64,000 nucleotides of DNA, from contig CALXQR010000004.1 in the NCBI GenBank assembly GCA_944390675.1, positions 163,426 through 227,425 on the forward strand, in the 5' to 3' direction. Positions 53,762 through 61,056 of this stretch are shown here, in pieces; positions within the stretch are counted from its first letter, which is position 1, and each line of letters opens with the position of its first letter. Origin of the DNA: an uncultured Burkholderiaceae bacterium (lineage in GTDB: Bacteria > Pseudomonadota > Gammaproteobacteria > Burkholderiales > Burkholderiaceae_F). The notes below the pieces were generated by a model that worked only from the letters and a program-made list of their open reading frames with translations, had not been told where the DNA came from and ran no database searches. The translations under genes and the position numbers were made by a program.

Positions 53762-54565
53762 ATGAAAATTACGAAAATTTTGCCCGCTCAGGCCACGCCC
53801 GCCAAAGCAATCTTAAGCCGCGCAAAGCATGTTGCCTTGACGAGCGCCGAGCGCAGAGAGCTTCCGGCTTCTGTGACGGTGGACGGTGCCGCCGTTGAAA
53901 CCGACATCAAGGACGTGCGTCCTCTTGAAGTCGGTGAAGTGCTTTTGGACGAAGCCGGTCACTTTTATGTGGTAGAAGCCGCTCCTGAAACCGTTTTGAT
54001 CATTAAAGGCGATGAAGAGTTTGCGGCCGAAGCTGCGGTGGCGCTTTTAAACCGCGGCATTGCTGTTGCCCAGATCGAAAACGGTTTTGCGATTGCCAAG
54101 GATGAAGAATTGCAGCAGCTTCTTACCGAAGCAGGGCTCGAATTCGAAGAAGCCGTTATGCCTTTTGAACCGATTAAAGTACCGCAAAGAGGGCATGGAT
54201 GCTGCTGCGGTCATCACCATCACGAACATGGTGAAGGTTGCGGCTGCGGGGGTCATCATGATCATGAACATGGTGAAGGCTGCGGTTGCGGCGGTGACCA
54301 TCACCACCATCATCATGAGGACGGTCATTGTTGCTGCGGCGGCCATCACGATCACGAACATGCCGAGGGCTGCGGATGCGGTGGCGATCATCATCACCAT
54401 CATCACGAAGAAGGTGAATGCGGCTGCGGACATCATCACGACCATGAAGACGGAGAGTGCAGCTGTGGTCACCATCATGAACATGGTGAACATTGCGACT
54501 GCGGTGAAGAACACCACCATCACTCGCATCAGCATCACTACCACCACGAAGAAAACAATAAATAA
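53762..54565 (+). CDS. UreE-like metallochaperone with very long His/Cys tail
   Basis: 267 residues. Residues 1-143 resemble UreE urease nickel chaperones: N-terminal beta domain, then NRGIAVAQIENGF...DEELQQLLTEAGLEFEEAVMPFEPI matching the UreE C-domain pattern, though the conserved metal-binding His of that domain is absent (AIAKDEEL). Residues 144-267 are a repeat tail with about 45 His and 18 Cys by my count, in blocks such as GCGCGGDHHHHHH and GHHDHEHGEG. No urease gene is in the window. Nickel, zinc or copper binding or storage is likely. GGAGAC ribosome site; last gene of the alr-radA operon. Confidence 0.75.
   Translation: MKITKILPAQATPAKAILSRAKHVALTSAERRELPASVTVDGAAVETDIKDVRPLEVGEVLLDEAGHFYVVEAAPETVLIIKGDEEFAAEAAVALLNRGIAVAQIENGFAIAKDEELQQLLTEAGLEFEEAVMPFEPIKVPQRGHGCCCGHHHHEHGEGCGCGGHHDHEHGEGCGCGGDHHHHHHEDGHCCCGGHHDHEHAEGCGCGGDHHHHHHEEGECGCGHHHDHEDGECSCGHHHEHGEHCDCGEEHHHHSHQHHYHHEENNK
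54191..54556 (+). repeat. Imperfect coding repeats of the His/Cys tail
   Basis: Units of about 60-80 bases rich in CATCAC, GAACAT and TGCGG encode the alternating CGCGG and HHxHxH blocks. They are coding, in one frame, and not a CRISPR array. Such repeats can expand or contract by slippage. Confidence 0.7.
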
Positions 54566-54573
54566 CGTTAAGG

Positions 54574-54604
54574 ATGGGCGAAGCTTTTGTTTCGCCCATT
54601 TTTC
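54574..54604 (+). terminator. Terminator after the UreE-like gene
   Basis: Perfect stem ATGGGCGAA/TTCGCCCAT with loop GCTTTTGT, followed by TTTTCT. It ends three bases before the ybaK start codon. Confidence 0.85.
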
Positions 54605-54606
54605 TT

Positions 54607-55068
54607 ATGAGCGTTGAAACGGTTAAAGAATATTTAAAAGAGCATGATCTGCTCGAAAGCTACATTGAGTTTCCGGGATCTTCAGCGACGGTTGCTCTGG
54701 CCGCCGAGCAGCTCGGCTGTGAACCCGATCGGATTGCCAAGTCGCTCGCTATTAAATTAAAAAGCGGCAGGCGATTAGTGGTTGTTGTTTCCGGGGAATC
54801 GAAACTCGATAATTCGAAATTTAAAAAGCTCTTTAAAGAAACGTCTCACTTTTGTCCGCCGGAACTTTTGCCTGAGCTTTTCGGTCATCCGATGGGTGGC
54901 GTTTGCCCCTTTGCGCTTAAAGACGGCGTGGAAATTTTCCTGGACGAAAGCTTAAAGAAGTACGATATTGTTTATCCGGCTGCAGGCGCCCCCAATAACG
55001 CGGTGAAAATTACGCCCGAACATTTATCGGAGCTTTTGGGTGCAGGCTGGATTTTTGTAACGAAGTAA
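54607..55068 (+). CDS. YbaK/EbsC-type aminoacyl-tRNA deacylase
   Basis: Trans-editing protein that clears mischarged tRNA, 153 residues. Core motifs KSLAIKLKSGRRLVVVVSGESKLDNSKFKKLF, GHPMGGVCPFALKDGVEIFLDESLKKYDIVYPAAG and NNAVKITPEHL fit the YbaK family. ATG 54607 is the first possible start after the terminator hairpin; it has no ribosome site and lies directly after the T-run. A start within the hairpin is unlikely. Followed by the DMT transporter. Confidence 0.85.
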   Translation: MSVETVKEYLKEHDLLESYIEFPGSSATVALAAEQLGCEPDRIAKSLAIKLKSGRRLVVVVSGESKLDNSKFKKLFKETSHFCPPELLPELFGHPMGGVCPFALKDGVEIFLDESLKKYDIVYPAAGAPNNAVKITPEHLSELLGAGWIFVTK

Positions 55069-55080
55069 AAGAAGGTCGCT

Positions 55081-55992
55081 TTGACGAAAAATTCTGTTAT
55101 GCAGTCAACGTGGATGTTGGCTGCGGCATTATGTTTTACGCTTCTGGCTGCCGTCATTAAGGTGGCCGCCGAGAGTTTTTCTGTCTTCGAAATTATCTTT
55201 TACCGGTCGCTTTTCGGAATTTTTGTCACCTACTGGATGCTTCAGCATCTGGGTATTTCGATCAAAACTTCTTATCCCGGACTTTATCTTCTCAGATGCG
55301 CGGTGGGCACCCTTTGCATCTGTCTGGGTGTCTACATTATTTGGGTGCTGCCCTTGGGCACGGCTCAGACGTTGACCTACACAAGTCCGCTCTTTTTTGC
55401 TTTCTTTACAGTCGTTTCTGCCTGGCGGCATCGAAAGGCGGTCTCGTGGTTCCTGGTTGCCGCTATCATGGTGGGCTTTTTCGGCATTGTGCTTATTTTG
55501 AGACCGACGGTTGATCCTTCGGAATTTACAGCAATGTTAGTGGGCGTTCTGGTTGGTATCACGGGTGCCTGGGCCGACTGGATGATCCGCATGCTCACAG
55601 AAAAAGGGGAGCCGCCCTATCGAATTGTTTTCTATTTCTTAACGACCGGTACGATTGTGGGTGCAGTGCTCACGCTGATGACGGGCGGCTTTCATGCGAT
55701 CGATTTCTTTGGGCTTGCCTTAATTCTTTTAATCGGGCTTTTCGGCACGTTAGGACAATTCACGTTGACATACGCCTGGAAGTACGGCGTTCCGCTTATC
55801 AATACACTTTATCAATATTCCGGTGTTGTATTTGCCGTGATCCTCGGCATGTTCCTATTTGATGACAGTTTCGATTGGATCACCATCTTAGGGATCTTTA
55901 TTGTTTGCGCAAGCGGCATCGCGGCAAGTCTTTGCGGGATGAAGGAGCGCGAAAACAAACGCGACTCAAGCGCACTTCTTCATCACGATTAA
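55081..55992 (+). CDS. EamA/DMT family transporter
   Basis: Ten-helix permease, 303 residues, with two EamA repeats: FSVFEIIFYRSLFGIF, GTAQTLTYTSPLFFAFF, GVLVGITGAWADWMIRML and TLGQFTLTYAWKYG. Substrate unknown; relatives export metabolites. TTG start at 55081 with GAAGG five bases upstream; an internal ATG seven codons later is the alternative. Follows ybaK after 12 bases. Its last 27 bases overlap the end of the opposing acetyltransferase pseudogene. Confidence 0.85.
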   Translation: MTKNSVMQSTWMLAAALCFTLLAAVIKVAAESFSVFEIIFYRSLFGIFVTYWMLQHLGISIKTSYPGLYLLRCAVGTLCICLGVYIIWVLPLGTAQTLTYTSPLFFAFFTVVSAWRHRKAVSWFLVAAIMVGFFGIVLILRPTVDPSEFTAMLVGVLVGITGAWADWMIRMLTEKGEPPYRIVFYFLTTGTIVGAVLTLMTGGFHAIDFFGLALILLIGLFGTLGQFTLTYAWKYGVPLINTLYQYSGVVFAVILGMFLFDDSFDWITILGIFIVCASGIAASLCGMKERENKRDSSALLHHD

Positions 55993-56499
55993 TCTCAAAT
56001 CGTCATTAAAGCGTAGATATTCTTCTTTGCTGACTGTTCGTTGAGTTGTCAAAACAACGAGCCGATGAGGATCAAAGCCTTTTCTATAGGGCGGATGGTG
56101 ATGCTCAAAAGTATTGACATAAAATCCACACCGTTCATAAAAACGAAGACGAGCACGAGAGACCTCATCGACCAGAGGATCGATTTCCAGCAAAACAATC
56201 TTTTCTGTCTTGTCAATGAATTCCTTTAATAGTTCTGTCCCCAAACCTTGCCCCCGAAGCAGGGGATTGACAGCAAAGTGTTCAATATAGATATAACCAT
56301 CAAAGTCCCAGACGCCGATAAAAGCAGCAAGCGTCTCTTTGTCTCTGTAAACAATCAAACGGTAATGTGAATCTGAAAAGGCTGCGAGCTGCTCAGACTC
56401 TGTTCGTTATTCAAAAATAGGAAAAGATCCCTGGTACAAAGAACGGAAAGATGCGTAATTAGGATCTGTGTTGCTTGTGATTGTAGAAACAGAAAACAT
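55966..56499 (-). pseudogene. GNAT acetyltransferase gene with in-frame stop
   Basis: From ATG 56499 the frame runs MFSVSTITSNTDPNYASF...QGSFPIFE, meets TAA at 56407-56409 (codon 31), then continues without interruption as RTESEQLAAFSDSHYRLIVYRDKE into the acetyltransferase core with the acetyl-CoA motif RGQGLGTELL and the tail YERCGFYVNTFEHHHPPY. GNAT proteins of this type usually read FP..ER with an acidic residue in place of the stop, so GAA to TAA is the likely change. A shorter product from TTG 56358 would lack the first strands. Stop overlaps the DMT gene. Confidence 0.75.
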
Positions 56500-56577
56500 T
56501 TTCGGTGTTCTTATTTTTTCAATAGGACTAATTTTAGAAAAACTTTTCTCAATTTCATGTAGAATCCAAACGCTCGT

Positions 56578-56666
56578 GCGGGGATGGCGAAATTGGTAGA
56601 CGCACCAGGTTTAGGTCCTGACGCCGACTAAAAGGCGTGTCGGTTCGAGTCCGATTCCCCGCACCA
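56578..56666 (+). tRNA. tRNA-Leu (TAG)
   Basis: 89 bases with CCA; class II long variable arm. Acceptor GCGGGGA pairs with TCCCCGC; anticodon loop TTTAGGT gives TAG. The anticodon stem CCAGG/CCTGA has a C-A mismatch at its outer pair (27-43). Confidence 0.94.
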
Positions 56667-57010
56667 GCTTTCAAAAAAAACTCCCTATCAGCTTAAAGCT
56701 TTACTTTAAGTATCTTGATAACACATTGAAATTCCGTATAAATTCGTTCTTTATCGATAGATGCAGAAGGTATTTTCGACGTCGGAAAATTTGCACGGCC
56801 GTGCATGCTTTCGGATGTTTATTGCTCTAAATATTTAACCCAAAATCACAAATTTCAGTCTGTACTAGCTATAATCAAGCGTTTTTGTGCAAAAGACGAT
56901 GCTTTTTGCACCGATGACAATTTATAAATTGGGCGGGAATGTTTCCATTCCTGACGATTGAACCGTACGAAATGACTGCTCATTTCGCACACTTTATTTA
57001 GTAGTAGAAA
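56667..57010. other. Region before tig: promoter and structured leader
   Basis: No gene. A perfect palindrome TGCACGGCCGTGCA lies at 56792-56805 and TATAAT, a perfect -10, at 56870-56875, without a clear -35. The leader of about 130 bases to tig contains three hairpins: GTGCAAAA/TTTTGCAC (56887-56911), GGAATG-TTTC-CATTCC (56936-56951) and CGAAATGA/TCATTTCG (56968-56987). No strong Shine-Dalgarno precedes tig. Confidence 0.55.
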
Positions 57011-58312
57011 ATGACTGAAAAAGAAACCACGAAGAGTTCTTTGGAACGCACCCTTGATTTGACGATCTCGGCCGAACAATTGAAGGCCGACACCGACGCT
57101 ATTTTGAAGCGCCGCGCCAAGACCGCCAAGGCTCACGGCTTCCGTCCGGGCAAGGTTCCGATGAAGATGGTCCGTGAAATGTACGGTGCTCAGGCCTACA
57201 TGGATGCCATGAATCAATTGATCGGCCACGCCTATGAAAAGGCTGTTGAAGAAGCCGGTCTGAAGGTTGCCGGTGCCCCCGAAATCACCCCCAAGGGTGA
57301 AATCACCGAAGGTGCCGATCCTCAATTCACCGCCAAGTTCGAAGTCTTCCCTGAAGTGGAAGTGCCCGATCTCAAGGACGTTGAAATGAAGCGCTTCGTG
57401 TGCGATGTGACCGATACCGAAGTCGAAAAGACGCTCGAAATCATGCGTAAGCAACGCGCCACCTACGAAGAAGAAGCCGAAGGTGTCGCCGCTGAAGAAA
57501 AGCGCGTGACGATCAATTTCGTCGGTAAGCTCGACGGCACGCCCTTTGAAGGCGGAACGGCCAACAACTTCGCTTTCGTGATCGGCGCCGGCCAAATGCT
57601 CCCTGACTTCGAAAAGGGTGTCATGGGCATGAAGACGGGCGAAAAGAAGACCTTTGAAATGACCTTCCCGGCCGACTACGTTGAAAAGCTCGCCGGCAAG
57701 ACCGTTGAATTCGAAGTGGAACTCACGAAGGTTGAAGTCGCTAAGCTCCCCGAAATCGATGATGAATTCGCTAAGCGCTTGGGCATCACCGATGGCGTTG
57801 AAAAGATGCGTGAAGAAATCGCCGCTAACTTGAAGCGCGAAGTCAAGGCCCGCATCACGCAGCAAACCAAGGACGGCGTGATGAATGCTTTGAACGATGC
57901 CTGCCACTTTGAACTTCCGAAGGCTTTGGTTCAGGAAGAACAACAAGTGCTCGCCCGCAGCTTTGAACAAAACATGGCTGCCCGCGGCATGGATCCGAAG
58001 CAGCACAAGGTGCCGGTTGAAATGTTCAAGGATCAGGCCGAACGCCGCGTTCGTTTGGGCTTGCTCGTGAACGCTTTGGTCGAAAAAGAAGGTTTGACCC
58101 CGACCAATGAAGAAGTCGAAGCTCACATCGCTGAATTGGCCGCGAGCTACGAAGATCCGGAAGAAGTGAAGAAGTGGTTTACGAGCGACGCTCGCCGCAT
58201 GTCTGACGCGCAAGCCTATGTCTTGGAAAGCAAGATCACCGAATGGGCTTTGAGCAAGGGCAAGACCACCGAAGAAAAGGTTGAATTCGACAAGTTGATG
58301 GGTGGTTTCTAA
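57011..58312 (+). CDS. tig: Trigger factor
   Basis: Ribosome-bound chaperone and peptidyl-prolyl isomerase, 433 residues. The ribosome-binding signature is GFRPGKVPMKMV; the FKBP domain has VTINFVGKLDGTPFEGGTANNFAFVIGAGQMLPDFEKGVMGMKTGEKK; a C-terminal chaperone domain follows. Codon use is very restricted, typical of a highly expressed gene. Followed after 23 bases by clpP, the conserved tig-clpP-clpX order. Confidence 0.97.
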   Translation: MTEKETTKSSLERTLDLTISAEQLKADTDAILKRRAKTAKAHGFRPGKVPMKMVREMYGAQAYMDAMNQLIGHAYEKAVEEAGLKVAGAPEITPKGEITEGADPQFTAKFEVFPEVEVPDLKDVEMKRFVCDVTDTEVEKTLEIMRKQRATYEEEAEGVAAEEKRVTINFVGKLDGTPFEGGTANNFAFVIGAGQMLPDFEKGVMGMKTGEKKTFEMTFPADYVEKLAGKTVEFEVELTKVEVAKLPEIDDEFAKRLGITDGVEKMREEIAANLKREVKARITQQTKDGVMNALNDACHFELPKALVQEEQQVLARSFEQNMAARGMDPKQHKVPVEMFKDQAERRVRLGLLVNALVEKEGLTPTNEEVEAHIAELAASYEDPEEVKKWFTSDARRMSDAQAYVLESKITEWALSKGKTTEEKVEFDKLMGGF

Positions 58313-58335
58313 TCACCTAATAGGACAGAGAAGCT

Positions 58336-58953
58336 ATGGCGATGAATTTCGTAGACAATAACCTCGTGCCGACCGTTGTTGAACAAAGCGGCCGAGGCGA
58401 ACGTGCGTTTGATATTTTCTCGCGTCTGCTGCGCGACCGTGTGGTTTTCCTCACCGGTCCCGTGACTACCGAGAGCGCCAATCTCGTCATCGCCCAGCTT
58501 TTATTCCTTGAAAGCGAAGATCCCGATAAGGACATTTCGCTTTACATCAACAGTCCCGGCGGCAGTGTTTACGCGGGCATGGGCATCTACGACACGATGC
58601 AATTTATCAAACCCGATGTGAGCACGATCTGTGTCGGTATGGCCGCGAGCATGGGGGCGTTCCTTCTTGCTGCGGGTGCAAAGGGCAAGCGTTTCGCGCT
58701 GCCGAACTCCCGCATCATGATTCACCAGCCCTCGGGCGGCTCTCAAGGCATGGCAAGTGATATTGAAATTCAAGCCAAAGAAATTCTTGACTTGAAGCTC
58801 ACGCTTAATACCATCTTGGCCGAACGCACCGGTCAGTCGATCGATACGATCGCGCGGGACACCGATCGCGACAATTACATGAATCCCATCCAAGCCAAAC
58901 AATATGGCATCATTGATGAGATTTATGTCAAGCGCGGTCAGAAGCTGAAGTAA
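58336..58953 (+). CDS. clpP: ATP-dependent Clp protease, proteolytic subunit
   Basis: Serine protease subunit of ClpXP, 205 residues. The N-terminus [32 protein letters not shown] and oligomer motifs are standard; Ser105 lies in [10 protein letters not shown], His130 in IMIHQPSGG and Asp in [11 protein letters not shown] second ATG lies two codons in. Followed by a hairpin and then clpX. Confidence 0.97.
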   Translation: MAMNFVDNNLVPTVVEQSGRGERAFDIFSRLLRDRVVFLTGPVTTESANLVIAQLLFLESEDPDKDISLYINSPGGSVYAGMGIYDTMQFIKPDVSTICVGMAASMGAFLLAAGAKGKRFALPNSRIMIHQPSGGSQGMASDIEIQAKEILDLKLTLNTILAERTGQSIDTIARDTDRDNYMNPIQAKQYGIIDEIYVKRGQKLK

Positions 58954-58983
58954 TCATTTCAGATTGAATGATCTTTTCAACAG

Positions 58984-59004
58984 GGGAGGCGCGTGCCTCC
59001 CTTT
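58984..59004 (+). terminator. Hairpin between clpP and clpX
   Basis: GGGAGGC-GCGT-GCCTCCC followed by TTTATT. A short T-run suggests partial termination or a processing site that sets clpP above clpX. Confidence 0.55.
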
Positions 59005-59022
59005 ATTCGATTGAGGACATTA

Positions 59023-60261
59023 ATGTCGGATAAACAAAAACGCTGCGCCTTTTGCGGGCGCGCAGAAAGTGAAGTTGAACACATGGTAAGCGCCAACGGC
59101 GTGAGCATTTGTTCGGATTGCGCGCGCATGGCGTTGGAATCCATGACCGGAGAAGCCCCTGCTGAGGCCGCTGATGGGGAATCCGCTAAAGAAGCTTTCC
59201 AAGATAAGCCGCTTCCTAAACCGCAGGAAATTTTTGATCGACTCGATCAATACGTGATCGGTCAGGACAGAGCCAAACGCATCTTGTCGGTAGCGGTTTA
59301 CAACCACTATAAGCGTTTGAAACATCTGGCAGATAAAACCGCAGACGTGGAATTGGCCAAAAGCAACATTTTGCTCATCGGCCCCACGGGTTCCGGCAAA
59401 ACGCTTTTTGCGCAAACTTTGGCCAAGATGCTTGATGTGCCCTTTGCCATTGCCGATGCCACGACGTTAACGGAAGCGGGCTATGTGGGCGAAGACGTTG
59501 AAAATGTCGTTCTTAAGCTCCTGCAAGCAGCTGACGGCGACATTGAACGCGCCCAGCGCGGCATCATCTATCTTGATGAACTCGATAAGATCGCGCGTAA
59601 GAGTGAAAATCCCTCAATCACGCGTGACGTCTCCGGTGAAGGCGTGCAGCAGGCCCTTTTGAAGTTAATCGAAGGCACGCAGGCCAATCTGCCGCAGCAA
59701 GGCGGCCGCAAGAACCCTGGCAAAGCCATGGTGACGGTGGATACGACCAATATCCTCTTTATTTGCGGCGGCGCTTTTGACGGTTTGGATAAGATTATCC
59801 AACGCAGGGGCGAGCGCGCAGGTATCGGTTTTTCCGCGCAGTTAAAGAGCAAAAACGAGAAGTCGCTCACTGAACTTTTTGCTCAGGTTGAACCGACCGA
59901 TTTGGTGAAGTATGGTTTGATTCCTGAGCTTGTCGGCCGTCTGCCGGTGATCGCCTCTCTTGAAGAACTCACCGAAGAAGCTTTGATCAGCATTTTGGTT
60001 AAACCCAAGAATGCCCTGATTAAGCAATACCAAGCTCTTTTTGCTATGGAAGGCGTCAAGCTCACCGTGACAGAAGATGCCTTAAAAGCGATCGCTAAAA
60101 AGGCTATTGCCCGTAAGACGGGCGCCCGCGGCCTTCGCAGCATCGTTGAAGGGATCCTCACGGATGTGATGTTTGAAGTGCCGAGTCAAGACGGCATCAA
60201 GGAAGTGCTGGTTGACCGTGATGTCATTGATGACGGAAAGAAACCGACCTACATCAAATAA
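59023..60261 (+). CDS. clpX: ATP-dependent Clp protease, ATP-binding subunit ClpX
   Basis: AAA+ unfoldase of ClpXP, 412 residues. N-terminal zinc-binding domain CAFCGRAE...CSDC, Walker [13 protein letters not shown], Walker [13 protein letters not shown]-type loop region and RGLRSIVE sensor 2. ATG 59023 follows GAGGA and gives the standard [12 protein letters not shown] start; an upstream in-frame CTG/ATG region lies in the hairpin. Stop overlaps the alaX start (TAATG). Confidence 0.97.
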   Translation: MSDKQKRCAFCGRAESEVEHMVSANGVSICSDCARMALESMTGEAPAEAADGESAKEAFQDKPLPKPQEIFDRLDQYVIGQDRAKRILSVAVYNHYKRLKHLADKTADVELAKSNILLIGPTGSGKTLFAQTLAKMLDVPFAIADATTLTEAGYVGEDVENVVLKLLQAADGDIERAQRGIIYLDELDKIARKSENPSITRDVSGEGVQQALLKLIEGTQANLPQQGGRKNPGKAMVTVDTTNILFICGGAFDGLDKIIQRRGERAGIGFSAQLKSKNEKSLTELFAQVEPTDLVKYGLIPELVGRLPVIASLEELTEEALISILVKPKNALIKQYQALFAMEGVKLTVTEDALKAIAKKAIARKTGARGLRSIVEGILTDVMFEVPSQDGIKEVLVDRDVIDDGKKPTYIK

Positions 60262-60896
60262 TGACTGAAGCCTTGTATCTCGCAAGTGATGATTTAGAGT
60301 GCACTGCCCGAGTGCTTTCCTGCAGAAAAACGCAGGAGGGCCTTTGGGCTGTTGTCTGCGACCGCACGGTTTTTCATCCGCAAGGAGGCGGTCAGCCCTC
60401 GGATATCGGTTGGATCAACGAAGTCGTTGTGCGTAAGGTCATTCATACGCCTGAGGCGATCGTTCATCTTTGCGAAGCGGCGCTTGGAGGTGAAGTGTCA
60501 ATGGCAGTTGATGCCAAGACTCGTCGTTTACATTCAAGGCTGCACTCTGCCGGGCACATTATCGGATTTGTCGGCGATGAATATGGCTGGCACGCCACCA
60601 AAGGCAATCATTTTCCGGGCGAATCCCGTGTCGTTTTTGAGCCGCAAAATCCTGAAGCGATTCAATTGACTGAAGCTGAAGTCCTTCAGTCGGAAGTCAA
60701 CGCATTGATTTCCCAAAAGCTTGAGCGCCGCATTACTGAAATTGACGGACTGCGATATGTGACTTGGGGTGATTTGCGCGCTTATCCTTGCGGCGGCACC
60801 CATGTTGCCAATACCGAGGAAATCGGGAAAGTCTGTATTTCCAAAATCAAGATGAAAAAGGGACAAATTACAGTTTCTTATTCTCTGGAACCGTAA
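60261..60896 (+). CDS. Alanyl-tRNA editing protein AlaX-like
   Basis: Stand-alone editing domain of alanyl-tRNA synthetase, 211 residues, removing Ser or Gly mischarged to tRNA-Ala. Zinc motifs HSRLHSAGH and CGGTHVANTEEIGKV, plus the N-terminal TVFHPQGGGQPSDIG. It overlaps clpX by one base, so coupled to a protease operon; this insertion between clpX and lon is not usual. It lies upstream of the lon promoter. Confidence 0.88.
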   Translation: MTEALYLASDDLECTARVLSCRKTQEGLWAVVCDRTVFHPQGGGQPSDIGWINEVVVRKVIHTPEAIVHLCEAALGGEVSMAVDAKTRRLHSRLHSAGHIIGFVGDEYGWHATKGNHFPGESRVVFEPQNPEAIQLTEAEVLQSEVNALISQKLERRITEIDGLRYVTWGDLRAYPCGGTHVANTEEIGKVCISKIKMKKGQITVSYSLEP

Positions 60897-61010
60897 TTTT
60901 GCTCAAACTGTTCTTTTTTGTATCCGATTGTCTTTCGTCTGGACAATAACCTCTAAAAACCTGCTACTGTGGAACCTGAAAAATAAAAAAGTGAAGCGGG
61001 GCGTTTTGGG

Positions 61011-61037
61011 TTGAAATTTAATTTTTCATCCCCATAT
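61011..61037 (+). promoter_or_regulatory. Heat-shock (sigma-32 type) promoter of lon
   Basis: TTGAAA (61011-61016), a 13-base spacer, and CCCCATAT (61030-61037) match the sigma-32 consensus TTGAAA-N13..-CCCCATnT. The transcription start would be near 61044, leaving a very short leader to ATG 61057 or about 28 bases to ATG 61072. Confidence 0.85.
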
Positions 61038-61056
61038 ATGCCCTGTAATAGTCTTT

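Noticed and set aside
54191..54562. Short repeated units resembling a CRISPR array
   Set aside because: The repeats are imperfect, have no spacers and lie in one reading frame encoding the His/Cys tail.
55966..56358. Intact short GNAT gene starting at TTG 56358
   Set aside because: Family-like sequence continues in frame upstream past a single TAA to an ATG at 56499, so a broken gene fits better.
56855..58213. 452-codon minus-strand frame opposite trigger factor
   Set aside because: It is a shadow produced by the very restricted codon use of tig; composition is unlike a real protein (Phe/His rich).
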